Assembly: GCA_900618795.1 (NCBI GenBank)
Contig: UYJD01000004.1
Location: 1,948,726-2,012,725 of the forward strand
DNA: 64,000 nucleotides
Direction of reading: 5' to 3'
DNA from: Cyanodermella asteris
Lineage: Eukaryota; Ascomycota; Lecanoromycetes; Ostropales; Stictidaceae
Under the pieces are notes generated by a model, which saw only the letters and a list, made by a program, of their open reading frames with translations, was not told the DNA's origin and ran no database searches. The stretch's first letter is position 1, and every line of letters begins with the position of its first letter. A program made the translations under genes and the position numbers. Below, in pieces: positions 53,401 to 63,746 of this stretch.

Positions 53401-53820
53401 TATTGGTGTCTTATGCCGCGATGGTGGTGTCGCAAATCTTGTGGGAAGCTTGGTCATGCTCTTCAGCCTGCTCTTTGCTGGCTTCCTCAAAAATTACGAG
53501 GCCATGCCAGCGTTTGCGAAATTTCTTCAAAAGGTCAGTAACCTGCAGTATCGGCGTCTGAACATTGCTAACGCTCTCTCTAGCTCTCAATCTTCCATTA
53601 CAGTTACGAAGCTCTCCTTGTCAACGAAGTTGCCAACAAGCGACTTATTGATCACAAGTACGGCATAGACATCGAGGTGCCCGGTGCAAGCATCTTGTCT
53701 TCATTCGGTTTTAACACACAAGCCCTCTGGCCGGATGTCATCGGGCTTGGTGTTATCTGCGGTGTCGTGCTTGTTGTGGCATATGCCGCCATGCACGTAT
53801 TACTCGTTGAGAAGAGGTGA
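50414..53820 (+). CDS. ADP1: ABCG-type transporter, Adp1 family
   Basis: Predicted 1118-residue half-transporter. Exon 1 is 50414-53533 and exon 2 is 53584-53820; the 50-nt phase-0 intron (GTCAGT...CTCTAG) links FAKFLQK to [15 protein letters not shown] and a final membrane span ending LLVEKR. Seen: a signal peptide ([20 protein letters not shown]), a long Cys-rich, EGF-like extracellular region (about 40-300), a membrane span ([23 protein letters not shown]), an ABC domain with Walker [10 protein letters not shown] (about 410), signature VSGGERRR (about 518) and Walker [13 protein letters not shown] (about 540), a variable linker with an [12 protein letters not shown] run, then the ABC2 membrane domain. 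The extracellular Cys-rich head followed by a reverse-order NBD-TMD is the yeast Adp1 plan. The substrate is unknown. Confidence 0.94.
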
Positions 53821-54881
53821 TGCGAGTATACTTTGGAAGGTATATAAGCATTCGGATGGTCGATATTGCATTGGATGGCGTTCGGGGCTCGACAATTCCT
53901 CCAGCAAAGGTCGCTGGCGGCACTATATGATAATTGCACAGATTTATTCGTATCAAGTTATTTATTTGACATGTATGTCGTCCTTTGACTGTTTTGTGCA
54001 CCTTCGTGGATACAGTCACTTGACAATCGACTGATCCAACGAACAGCGCAATCTATATTCTACCCGTCGGCCTACGTTTTGTCTCATGTGCGATACCTGA
54101 AACATGGGTGGGCACGCCGGCCACGGCCACTCTTATGGTGGCCGTTGAAACGGTCTGTTTGCCCCAGCCCCACGGCGCTTACAGTAAGGCTTCAGTCCAT
54201 CATTGCAAGAGCCTCGTCGTATTCTACTTGTCATACAAGTTCATCTAATATTTCATTCGATCTTCACTTGCGCGGTGCAAGTCGCAAAGTATGGAGTTAG
54301 CCAGTCTCCTCTTAATCCATGTTTATCAAGTCTACTCATCAAAAACCCAATAACTCCTCGATCCTGGTTCTATTCCTGTCAAGCAGGTCCGACAGATGAC
54401 ATAATGGGCTGCGGCCGGGCATCTCAGACCTGAAGGTCTGCGACAAGGTTCAGCGCTTCGACGATGAGCTAACTCCCAGGCCTTGACCACCAGAACATGT
54501 CATCAATCCCTATACATAGCTAGCCAACAGCTATTTCAGACGTATCAGATCCAGCCTCCGGCCCGGCCATCTGGGGCCCCATTTCTTCCCATATCCACGA
54601 CCACGTTCGCCATGTCCCGCACGTCGCAAAGGACCGAAGGAGGTACATATGCGACGACATGCCCCCCCCGGGTGAAGCATCACAGTCGGGAAGCATCCCA
54701 CCGCACAAGGACCAAGCTGAAAATCGAACAAATCTGCCAGGCGGAAAAAAAACCCCAAGAACGTATCAGTGTGGGAAAAACATCTTGCCCCTCGGCTCGA
54801 CAGTCTCGGACACTTTCAAAAAAAAACCCCCAGCAGCACTCCGGGTTCCCGTTCACTTTGCCACCGCTCGCGGACTTCGTC
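53821..54881. other. intergenic, no firm gene
   Basis: 1.06 kb between the ABC transporter and a small hypothetical gene. The frame of the latter is open back to 54483, but the upstream part is Lys/Arg/Gln-rich and motif-free. It contains A- and C-homopolymer runs near 54660, 54745 and 54820. Confidence 0.45.
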
Positions 54882-55487
54882 ATGTCCCTCCTTGCCCGCG
54901 ACATACCCGCGGTCGTCGTGCCCACGGGGACGCTTCCGGCCATTACCGGTTTCGTTTCGCAGCCGCCCACGCACCACAGTCTGTACACCGACGCAAACGG
55001 ACATGTGACCAGCATCGGACCCGAACTCCCGGGTCCTGAACCCACGAGCAACGCCCAAAAGAACGCGGCCCAGACAACGGCAGTAGCTGCGGCTTCGGGC
55101 GACGCTTTCCTGGCTGAGGTGCTGGAGATCGCCGAGGCGGGCGCGCTGTTATTAGAAGCTTCAATTACACAGTCGGGTAATCAGAATGGGAGGAGAGATG
55201 ACTCGGTGACGGTGACGGCTTCCGCTTCGAGTCTCGCAGGCGTGACTGCGAACCCCAGGGTAAATCTGACGACTGTGACGACTTCCACGTTGAGCCCTTC
55301 GGCGGGCGTTTCAAGTTGGAAGTCGGTTGGAGTTTTACCTTTTTCAGTCGATTTCGCCGAGGTTTCGAAGACGTTTACGACAGTGCCGCAGACATCGACG
55401 ATGAGGGGCGACGCAGGAGTCGTGCAAGGGACGACGAGTTGGCTGGTCATGGCAATTACAGGAATTTTGATGACAATAGGGATGTAA
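54882..55487 (+). CDS. hypothetical Thr/Ser-rich protein, possible membrane/GPI tail
   Basis: A 201-residue frame from the ATG at 54882 (MSLLARDIPAVVVPTGTLPA). It is rich in Thr, Ser, Val and Ala and ends in a hydrophobic stretch, GTTSWLVMAITGILMTIGM, preceded by small residues, the look of a GPI-attachment signal or a tail anchor. However, no N-terminal signal peptide is visible at this start, so the GPI idea would need an upstream exon or a different start. I do not recognise a family. The frame is open upstream to 54483. Coding status is likely because of length and composition, but unproven. Confidence 0.45.
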   Translation: MSLLARDIPAVVVPTGTLPAITGFVSQPPTHHSLYTDANGHVTSIGPELPGPEPTSNAQKNAAQTTAVAAASGDAFLAEVLEIAEAGALLLEASITQSGNQNGRRDDSVTVTASASSLAGVTANPRVNLTTVTTSTLSPSAGVSSWKSVGVLPFSVDFAEVSKTFTTVPQTSTMRGDAGVVQGTTSWLVMAITGILMTIGM

Positions 55488-55657
55488 GCTGATCGTGAAT
55501 GGCTACTCAATAGTAATGAGGCAAGATGAAATGAGGTTGCTGCGCATTTGTGCTAAAGGGGTATCATAAATCTTGTACAGTAAAGTGGCACGCTTTCGTT
55601 ATCATTGCTGCGAGGGATGGACCAGAGGGTCGATGGCGATCCCTCTATAGCCTGAAA

Positions 55658-57349
55658 TCATCGCACGTAGGCGTCAATATGGTCCATGTCGTCAATCTCG
55701 GTTTGTCCTACCGTAGCATTGTGTTGCAGGAGCTCTCCATCAAACATCAATGCCACATTCTTACCGTCCGGGATCTTGCCGTTCTTCTTGAAGGCATAGA
55801 TCAGCCGCTGGATCTGTGTAGAGGGCTTCACAATAAGCTTGCATTCGGGGAGACCTTTGGCGCGAATGACGATTCGCATCTCCGTTTCAGGAGGGTTAGC
55901 AGCAGCCGGTGGATGAGCCGAGCTCGGTTCTGCTGCGGGTTCTGTGCTTGTTCCATTTGCCGTTGTAGCTGTTGAATCGGGCCCAGACATGCCGTCGACT
56001 ACTGCTACTATGTGGATCTTTCCTTGGTAGTCATCAAACATGTCGTCCTCGTTATCTTGATACACCACGGAGCCATTGGGCCCGGCGGAGAAGCCAAGGC
56101 GTTTGCAGTTCTGAGCATCGTACAGACGGCGTTTCTTCCATGTCAGATACACTCTCGCTCTCACCTCGGGTCCGAGACTATTTGCGTTGGACCAGTACTC
56201 GCGGACTTCCTTGAAACGCTGCCCAATGTCGCGCTTGATCACCAGCGCTTTGGTGCCTGGTATGTCGGAGGTGACAAGCAATTGTATGACCGGCTCCGTC
56301 ACAGGCGCAGATTCTGCACGGGTTTTCCCAGCATCAGCTGCTGAGGGTACCCCAGCCTCGCGGCTTGGACCGCCAGGAGCTGGTAAGGGCGAAATCGCTG
56401 ACTGTCCAAGCTGCCTTTGACGTGCATTTTCGCGAGCTTTCCGTTCTAGTTCGGCCATTTCGTCGTGTGGCTCTGAATCATCTTGTATGGGTACGGAGGC
56501 CTGCGACGGGACCATAGGAGCTGTTGCGTAAGAAGACGTTGCAGATGCAGCAGATTGAGGAACCTCGTCGTCGTCCAGATCAATGACAGCAGGCAGCGGC
56601 CTCGGTGTCGAGTCTCCAGATTCTTGATCCGGCGACGTAGCAGCCTGGCCTGAGGATCTTGTGACTCTCCGTGAAGCTGTTGGTGTCGGCGTCTGACTTG
56701 TACTGCTATGCTTCTGTTCCCACTTCCGTAAGGCCAGCCTCCGGATAGTCGGGTTGTCATATGGTTCAAGTTTCTCGTTCTTCGATCGAATTCGGTCGCA
56801 GTCCTCGTCGTTCGGTATCCGAGGCGCATCAGCCGGTAGTGCTCCTGGCGATGGAGGGCGTGCCTGCTCCTCATCCATCCCAAGCATTGCCATGCCATCC
56901 TTCACTATTCCTCTTCCCCGATCCAGCAGGTCCGAGAATTCCTTCTTCTTCGCGTGCTTCTCGGTTTCTATACCGGCGGCCGCCTCCTTAGTCCTGTCCG
57001 CTTCAATCGCCTCCATGTCGCTCGAGTGATCGCCTCCATCGCTAGTGTCGTCATCCACTTCTGTGCTTATACGCCGTCGCTTGGGAGAAGGCCTCGAATC
57101 ATCAGCCGGCGCAGGTGACTTCTCCTTCTTCTGTGCCCGCCTCTCCCGTCGTCGGTTCTCACGTTCCTCCTCTTCAGCAGCGATGGCAGCATACGTCTCG
57201 TTCGAGCGTGAGAAGAAGTCGTTGTCATCGTCGCGGGCTGCCGGCTCTAGCGCTTTGACCGCAGTTTCCTGCTTGCTGGCGGCAGCCCATTTTGGGCGGT
57301 TGAAGAAGCTGCGTTTGGCGGGCTTTGCGGCAGCTGGGGCTTCTGTCAT
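55658..57349 (-). CDS. Rad60/Esc2/NIP45-type SUMO-like domain protein
   Basis: A 563-residue single-exon nuclear protein of the RENi family, which works with SUMO and the Smc5-Smc6/STUbL pathways in replication-fork and recombination control. Seen: a disordered charged N-terminus with a basic KRRRIS signal near 95, a probable SUMO-interacting motif AVIDLDDDE (about 253-261), and two ubiquitin-like domains, the first about 350-455 (VIQLLVTSDIPGTKALVIK through KIHIVAVV), the second at the very C-terminus (MRIVIRAKGLPECKLIVKPS, then KNVALMFDGELL, with final DDMDHIDAYVR). The C-terminal domain is the better-conserved SLD2-type one. Orthologue naming (Rad60 versus Esc2) is a matter of lineage. It is divergent from LSM6, 261 bp apart. 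Confidence 0.86.
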   Translation of the reverse strand: MTEAPAAAKPAKRSFFNRPKWAAASKQETAVKALEPAARDDDNDFFSRSNETYAAIAAEEEERENRRRERRAQKKEKSPAPADDSRPSPKRRRISTEVDDDTSDGGDHSSDMEAIEADRTKEAAAGIETEKHAKKKEFSDLLDRGRGIVKDGMAMLGMDEEQARPPSPGALPADAPRIPNDEDCDRIRSKNEKLEPYDNPTIRRLALRKWEQKHSSTSQTPTPTASRRVTRSSGQAATSPDQESGDSTPRPLPAVIDLDDDEVPQSAASATSSYATAPMVPSQASVPIQDDSEPHDEMAELERKARENARQRQLGQSAISPLPAPGGPSREAGVPSAADAGKTRAESAPVTEPVIQLLVTSDIPGTKALVIKRDIGQRFKEVREYWSNANSLGPEVRARVYLTWKKRRLYDAQNCKRLGFSAGPNGSVVYQDNEDDMFDDYQGKIHIVAVVDGMSGPDSTATTANGTSTEPAAEPSSAHPPAAANPPETEMRIVIRAKGLPECKLIVKPSTQIQRLIYAFKKNGKIPDGKNVALMFDGELLQHNATVGQTEIDDMDHIDAYVR

Positions 57350-57610
57350 CGTGATACAGGGGGGAGCTGCATGCTATAGCAAGAAGGGCGAGGTCGGAGA
57401 CTGATTGTAGGGGAGGGGGTTTCAAAGCGATGAGCTGAGAGTGAGGGTGACGGGCGGGGCTGTTTGTTGTAGAACGAGTTGAGGGTCGGCCGGGAGAATC
57501 GCGAAGTCACGTTTCGGCTGAGCTGAAAGCTTAACAGTTAGTCCAGCATCACTCACTCACGATCCGCCCTCCAGACAAAGCGGAATTCATCTCCAACACG
57601 CACAAGAACC

Positions 57611-57961
57611 ATGGAGAACGGAGCGCCAGCAGACGGCAAAGATCCGTCGGGATTCTTGAGTGAGATCATCGGCGCACCGGTGACCGTTAAGCTCAACTCA
57701 GGCGTCGTCTACAAAGGTGGGCTGGATCTGAGTAGCCTGTGAATGATTAGTGACTAACAGGAGTGGTAGGAGAGCTTCAATCGGTAGACGGCTACATGAA
57801 CATTGCGCTCGAGAAGACACAAGAGTTTGTTGATGGGCAACTGCGCCGAACATACGGCGATGCGTTCGTGAGAGGCAACAACGGTAAGTTGAGCATCTAC
57901 CCTTCATCTAAGCTACTGTTTCTAATGCTTCACAGTCATGTATATCTCTGCAGACTCCTAA
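57611..57961 (+). CDS. LSM6: U6 snRNA-associated Sm-like protein LSm6
   Basis: Predicted 81-residue Sm-fold subunit of the LSm2-8 (U6 snRNP, nuclear) and LSm1-7 (decapping, cytoplasmic) rings. Three exons: 57611-57716, 57770-57883 and 57936-57961; introns of 53 and 52 nt. Seen: GFLSEIIGAPVTVKLNSGVV (Sm1 start), YKGELQSVDGYMNIALEKT, and Sm2 GDAFVRGNNVMYISAD. For intron 1 two acceptors are possible; I chose the later TAG at 57769 because it gives YKG-ELQSVDGYMN in exact register with other LSm6 proteins, whereas the earlier CAG would add three residues. The last exon is only 26 nt, which automated annotation may miss. Confidence 0.93.
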
Positions 57962-58058
57962 AAATGCACCAAATTCGTCACGACCCAGCTTCCAACTTCC
58001 ACGTGTATCCGACTCTTCGGCGCTGCTGGTGCCGACATGCCTCTGCCGAGCGCTGGTC

Positions 58059-59090
58059 CTAGCCACCACTTTTCAGGGTGTTGGAAGGAATGGCTGTCGC
58101 CCAGTACGTGAAGGTGTTTCCGTGGATGGCGATCTGGTCCTTGTCATTCTTGGGTGCAGCGTCTAGTATGTCGAAGACCTGCTGCTTGGTTTTCTACCGG
58201 CATGTTAGTGCACCCCCCAAGAGGTGATTGCGTTAATCTTACCTCAAGCTGTTCACCCTTCAGGTTCGCAATATGGCTGAGTGTATGATATCTTGACCAA
58301 ATACCCTCCTTGGTCAACGAGACCTCCCACTTGTCCGCGTGTTCACCGAGTGGCAGTGAGAACAAGGGGTCGGCAGAATGGATGCTCACTGGATTTGACT
58401 TGAGCTGGTCATCGAACACCTTTCGCCATTCAAGGTTTCTGTAACGCGCCGCGTCGTCTGTGAGGCTCCATGTGATATCTTTGAGCTTAGCTTCGTAGTC
58501 CGTCGTTGCCTCCGCATCTTTCGATGCATTGTCTGTGACCGTCAGCATTCAGCTTATCCCCGCGGGTAGGTAGTCTCTGGAGCTTACAGTCTTCGATGTT
58601 CCAGATCATGCCAAAAGTAGCTCCCGGCGCCAGCACCCGATGAATCTCCTTCAAAACTGGTATCGCTGCAAACCAATGGAAGGCCCGTATACACCATTAG
58701 TACATTCGCCACCGTCAGACAATCTTCTTGCTGCCATACCTGAGCCGTGATCACCGCATCCGCCCAGTCATCTTCCACTCCCTGGATGTCCTCCGCAAAT
58801 CCCTTTTGCGTCTTGACGTTCGCCAAATTCTTGGCCGCTAGAGTCTTTCTCATATCATCGTGCGGCTCGACCGCCAGAATCTCGAATCCCTCAGGTCGCT
58901 GCGCCAGCAACTCCGTAAACTTGCCCGTCCCCGCAGCGAGGTCAAGAATGCGGGCACCCTTGACGCCCGCAATCTTCAACTGCTTCAGGAGGTTGTCCAC
59001 GGACTCAGTGGGGTAAGAGGGCCGGTGCTGGTCATAGGCATAGGCGCTGCTGAAGCCCGTCTGGGCGGTGTCGTTTAACTTATGGCTCAT
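58059..59090 (-). CDS. class I SAM-dependent methyltransferase (with an irregular splice acceptor)
   Basis: Predicted 290-residue methyltransferase of the methyltransf_11 / crg1-like group. Exons 59090-58740, 58684-58588, 58532-58243 and 58193-58059. Seen: SAM-binding motif I ILDLAAGTGKFTELL (about 50-64), an acidic loop (VEPHDDM), DAVITAQ then AFHWFAAIPVLKEIHRVLAP after the first intron, and FGMIWNIED. Introns 2 and 3 (58533-58587 and 58194-58242) are GT-AG. Intron 1 (58685-58739) has a good donor and a TACTAAT branch, but the base pair before the required frame is GG, not AG; the next AG downstream shifts the frame to a quick stop. It is therefore a rare non-canonical site, a damaging mutation, or a base error. 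The substrate is unknown. It is convergent with LSM6. Confidence 0.78.
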
Positions 59091-60238
59091 TTTGAGGTAA
59101 TGATGAAACGAAAGAGGGTTCGAGTCCGCAGCAAGTTTTGGGTTCAAAATGAATGCTTGGATTTACGGGCCACGCCTCTTATGGTTAATTACTATCTACG
59201 GACGCCCGCCGAGCCCCGAGTTTTAGTTGCCTTGGTTGACGCCACTTGCCGTGCTGCCGCAATCTCCTGCCTATCGGCAAGCGTGATGGCGGCAACTACG
59301 GCGGCTGTCAGACGGGGATATGACAGGTGAGGGCGAAATGGGCGCCGTTTTCAGCATACGCTGGCGCCGCTTTCAGCGCCCTTCTCGACCGGCCACCGCG
59401 GCGATCGACGCATCACGTGCACGATACATACCAACAAGCTGATTAAGCCTGACATTAGCAGAGAAGGCGCTTGCGCTTTAACGGTAACATACGCCAAGGA
59501 GAAGGCGTGCACGGTCACGGGTGAGCATAGCACGTATCTTGGCGAACATGCTGGAATGATTGGCTCGTAGGTCCTGGCGGTGTTTCACCTGGGGGCCGCT
59601 TCTGCGACCCCATGGCGGCCTTTACATCCTTCGCCTCCGGCTATGTTGCGCTGTAGGAAGCCTCGTCACCAGCCATTTTCCGCCCAGATGCACGCGCTGA
59701 ATGTTACTAATGATAATCATGCTGGTTTAAGCACCGTCGATCCGACATGGGCACGAGCCGCCGCTCTGCGCGGACGTTTGAACGCGAGGTCGGAAGCTCA
59801 CGTAATTAGGAATCATCACGCGACCTCGCTTTGCGGTGGGCTCTTTGTTGGTATCGTTGTTTACAATCCCTCGGTACTCAGAGACATCGTAAGAAAGAAT
59901 AGTGATACACACGAACAATCTGTATAGATCCCAGAATGTCCATGAATCTGCTGACTGCTTTTTGGCGTCGCTCAGGCGCATCGTCCATCACCGGCCACAA
60001 AAAGCTCTAGTGGAGGGAGGGCATTGGCTGTGGAGCACCGGGCGGCTCTATGAAGACGCCCATGAAGCGCACTTTCTAGTGAGGCTGACACCAAGGCAGT
60101 ACCATTGTGGCGGCGAATAGAAGACCCCTAAGAAATTTGGCAAGGCTGACTGATGCCATAAATGAGCAAGACTGACAGCAACAGCATCTTCTTTCACGCA
60201 ACAGCACCACTAATTACCAGCTTTTCTTCCCACCAACC
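59091..60238. other. divergent intergenic region
   Basis: 1.15 kb between the methyltransferase start (minus) and the NLR start (plus). It contains a pair of direct repeats of the form GGCGCCG(T/C)TTTCAGC around 59352-59390, and otherwise only short frames. A perfect-looking tRNA B-box near 59117 is not part of a tRNA. Confidence 0.5.
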
Positions 60239-63200
60239 ATGTCTGATCCGAGCAGATACACCGTCGGTTGGATCTGTGCCATTACGACCGAGTTCGTGGC
60301 CGCAAAAACGATGCTTGATGAGGTTTACGAGGGCCCGGAGTCGGTCGCAACACACGACAACAATAGCTACGCTCTCGGACGAGTCGGCAAACATAATGTC
60401 GCGATCGCAGTGCTACCTGACGGCGAATACGGGACGGCGTCGGCTGCCGCCGTTGCAAGAGACATGGTACACAGCTTTCCTAATATTAGAATTGGGCTGA
60501 TGGTTGGGATTGGAGNNNNNNNNNNNNNNNNNNNNNNNNNNNNNNNNNNNNNNNNNNNNNNNNNNNNNNNNNNNNNNNNNNNNNNNNNNNNNNNNNNNNN
60601 NNNNNNNNNNNNNNNNNNNNNNNNNNNNNNNNNNNNNNNNNNNNNNNNNNNNNNNNNNNNNNNNNNNNNNNNNNNNNNNNNNNNNNNNNNNNNNNNNNNN
60701 NNNNNNNNNNNNNNNNNNNNNNNNCTACTGTGCCGATGAGGCGAGCTATATAGACCATAGGTTTGTATGGAGGAGAGTGAGGAGAGTTAAGGAGAGCAGA
60801 GCTCTCCTTGCTCTCCTGGGCTCTCCTCGGAGTCCCACTCCGTTCCTGGTACCTCCGTACCTGGTGAATCCTTGATTCATTGGTCCTCGTGAGCCCCAGA
60901 CTGGCGGTCCTTCCTATGTCCGTGACATGGAGGTGGAGCGCCGAGTGCAAGGCAGGACATTCGCCTTGGAGACGTTATCGTCAGCTCGCCACGGGACAGT
61001 AAAGGTGGGGTGTTCCAGTACGATTTTGGCAAGACGATTCAGGACAAGAAATTCCAGACGACAGGTTTCCTCGATCAGCCGCCGACCGTGCTCCGAGCAG
61101 CAGTTGCTAGTCTCAGAGCCGATCATGAAGAGCAGGGACCTCAGCTTGACGAGGCGGTCGGCAGCGTGCTATCAAAGAAGCCCCGGCTCCGGCAAAAGTA
61201 CCAAGCGCAAGGCTTCGAAAACGATCACTTATACCGGTCCCATGTCGTCCATCCAGATGATATAGTAAGCTGCTCAGACTACTGCGCTTGCCAAAACTCT
61301 AGCACAATTCTGCGCCAAACGAGAGGCGAAGAGGATGACAATCCAGCTGTGCATTACGGCCTCATTGCATCGGCGAACAAGCTGATGAAAGACGCAATAG
61401 TTCGTGACAGGTTAGTAGCAGAAGAAGGAGTGCTTTGCTTCGAGATGGAGGCTGCGGGTTTGATGAACCACTTTCCGTGCTTGGTCATCCGAGGGATATG
61501 CGATTACTCCGACTCGCACAAGAACAAAGTGTGGCAGGGGTATGCGGCGATGACTGCAGCTGCATATGCGAAGCAGCTTCTCGCCAAAATCGCGCCAAAT
61601 CGGCTGGCAGCGGAAAAGACGGTGGTTGACGCAATTGCTTCTGGTGAGTTCTGACTCTCCAGGGTTTATAGCTGGTTAGTAATAAATGAATATAGTCGAA
61701 GTCAAGGTTGATGCAGTGAAAACTCAAGTCAATGAGACCCATGCGTTCTTGCAGAAGTCAACCACACGGCAGCAAAACAGGGACGTCCAGGAATGGCTCC
61801 AGCCACCGGATCCTTCGACGAACTACATCAAGGCTGGAGAACAGCGACATACCGGATCTGGATCGTGGATCGTTCAGCATGAGATGTTCTCTCGTTGGAA
61901 GTCCAAGAATAGCTCATGTCTATGGCTATACGGGAGGTCTGGATGTGGCAAGACAATTCTTAGCTCGGTTGCAGTTGACGACCTATACGCAACAAAAGGC
62001 AAATCAGCTCTTGTCTACTTCTACTTCGACTTTAGCGACAAGCGAAAGCAGACGGTTGAGGATCTCGTCCGGTCGCTTGTTGATCAGTTATCTGTCTTCC
62101 AAGTTGGACACCAGATGCTGGATGCTTTGTTTGCATCTTGCAAGCGTGGTCAGCGACAGCCGTCTTGCGAAGAGCTATGCAAGCTTGTCATAACTATAGT
62201 TAAGAACATGGGCGAGGTATGGATTGTGATCGATGCGCTTGATGAGAGTACGACTCGGGTTGGCCGCAGCACTGCAAACGTCCTTGGTTGGCTTCGAGAC
62301 ATGCTTGCCGTTCAGGAAGCAATTGTTCATATCATCGCAACGAGCCGGCCAGAGCGCGACATCGAGAGCGCTATGGATAGCTTAGGAGAGCTCGTCGAAA
62401 CGATTCATATACGTGGCAAAGAGGTAGATCTAGATATCTGCTCGTATCTTCGATCCCAGTTGAAGTGCGATCCCTCGTTCCGTCGATGGCAAAAGTTTCC
62501 AGAGATACAAGACGATATTGAGTCGACTGTTCGGCGTGAGGCTGACGGAATGTAAGTGTGGACATCCCCCGCTCCTGAATACCACTAACGATTGTTGGAA
62601 AGGTTTCGGCTGGTTGCCTGTCGACTTGACATGCTTAGAAAGTGTGTAAACAAGGGTCAGTTAGAACAGCAGTTACGTCAGTTGCCGCAGGACTTGGCCG
62701 AGGTCTATACAAGGATGCTGGGCATGATTCCCAAGGACCTCCTACCCGAAGCGCTAAGGATCCTGCAATTGTTACTGTTCTCGCCAAAGCCCCTAAGCGT
62801 GGTGGAACTGGCCCACGCTATTGCGATCGAGACGGAGCCAGATCCCTCCTGGAATGAAAACAAGTATCCATTCGATCCAGAAGACATCGCAGTGTATTGC
62901 CCCGGCTTGACTGTTCTTGTGCAACAGAGCAAAGCAGATTTGGAATTGTCAAATTCTTTACAATCTCAGTACGATAACGTACCAACTCTTCGGCTTTCGC
63001 ATCTCTCGGTCAAGGAGTACCTGTGCTCGGATAGCCTGTCTCCAGAATTCAAAGAATATTTTCAGGAACAAAGTGCAAGACTGGCTTTGACAGATGTATG
63101 TGTAAGCTACTTGGTCCAGATCCAACGAGACTTTTCAGCAGACGTGATTAGAGAGAAGCTCCTCTTTGCACAGTATTCGTCGGAGCATTGGTATTTCTAT

Positions 63201-63746
63201 GGAGCAACGAATAGGCAGAATCCAGACCTATTACTACGCAAAACGTTGCATCTATTGGACGAGAGCAAGTTACACTACGTCAACTGCCTCCGTTTACATG
63301 AAATGGACCGGCCATGGCGCAGGGACGACGGTTTCGGCACACCGGCAACTCCGCTATACTACGCATCATTCTCTGGCCTTTTCTCGGAGGTAGAAAGCCT
63401 GCTACTGAACTCGGATGTCAATGCGCAGGGCAGACTCTACGGCAATGCTCTACAGGCTGCTTCAATTGGAGGGCACGACAAGATCGTGGAGATGCTACTT
63501 GCCAAGGGTGCCGATGTCAACGCGCAGGGCAGACTCTACGGCAATGCTCTACAGGCTGCTTCAGCTGAAGGGCACGACAAGATCGTGGAGATGCTACTTG
63601 CCAAGGGCGCCGATATCCACGCGCAGGGCGGAGGCTACGGCAATGCTCTACAGGCTGCTTCAATTGGAGGGCACGACAAGATTGTAGAGATACTATTTGC
63701 GAAGGGCGCAACCTATAACGAAAGAAAGCGAAGACGACTAATATAG
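60239..63746 (+). CDS. NLR-type receptor: nucleoside-phosphorylase head, NACHT, ankyrin repeats; interrupted by an insertion
   Basis: A STAND receptor gene of the kind behind fungal heterokaryon incompatibility and innate immunity. Coding parts: 60239-60515, 60933-61643, 61696-62551 and 62603-63746; introns 61644-61695 and 62552-62602 are ordinary GT-AG. Together they total 2988 nt (995 codons), in phase across an LTR-like insertion. Seen: PNP_UDP-type domain ([68 protein letters not shown]); NACHT with P-loop [13 protein letters not shown], Walker [11 protein letters not shown] and [11 protein letters not shown]; a linker with [18 protein letters not shown] and [13 protein letters not shown]; and a C-terminal ankyrin block of three 33-residue units. 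The insertion falls in the GIGGGAPS loop of the phosphorylase head, so this allele is probably not functional as drawn, and part of the locus is unsequenced. Confidence 0.85.
60516..60724. other. assembly gap (209 N)
   Basis: A run of undetermined bases starts immediately after the left TGGAG copy. Its true length is unknown. A break exactly at the edge of a repeated element is typical of assembly collapse. Confidence 0.98.
60516..60927. mobile_element. LTR-like insertion fossil (solo LTR or gap-collapsed element) with 5-bp target duplication
   Basis: The NLR frame is interrupted between two copies of TGGAG (60511-60515 and 60928-60932), a 5-bp target-site duplication as made by LTR retrotransposon integrases. 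The inserted body ends in CA, as LTRs do; its left end is hidden by the undetermined bases. Visible sequence (60725-60927) has a TATATA-like box and GGAGAG/CTCTCC inverted pairs, and no protein domain. The superfamily cannot be told. It is either a solo LTR of roughly 400 bp or a longer element whose middle is lost in the gap. The intact target duplication suggests a fairly recent insertion. Confidence 0.6.
63414..63710 (+). repeat. three near-identical 99-bp ankyrin units
   Basis: Head-to-tail units at 63414-63512, 63513-63611 and 63612-63710 each encode one 33-residue ankyrin repeat ([17 protein letters not shown]...). Units 1 and 2 differ at about 5 of 99 bases; unit 3 is more diverged at its ends. 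High DNA identity between units is the mark of recent duplication or concerted evolution in fungal NLRs. Confidence 0.92.

Noticed and set aside
59100-59160. GGTTCGAGTCC, an ideal tRNA B-box
   Set aside because: The flanking bases do not form a T-stem and no A-box or acceptor stem is found at tRNA spacing.
60516-60932. The NLR interruption read as an ordinary intron
   Set aside because: All other introns in the window are about 47-68 nt, while this one exceeds 400 with a gap, and it is flanked by an exact 5-bp duplication; an insertion fits better.
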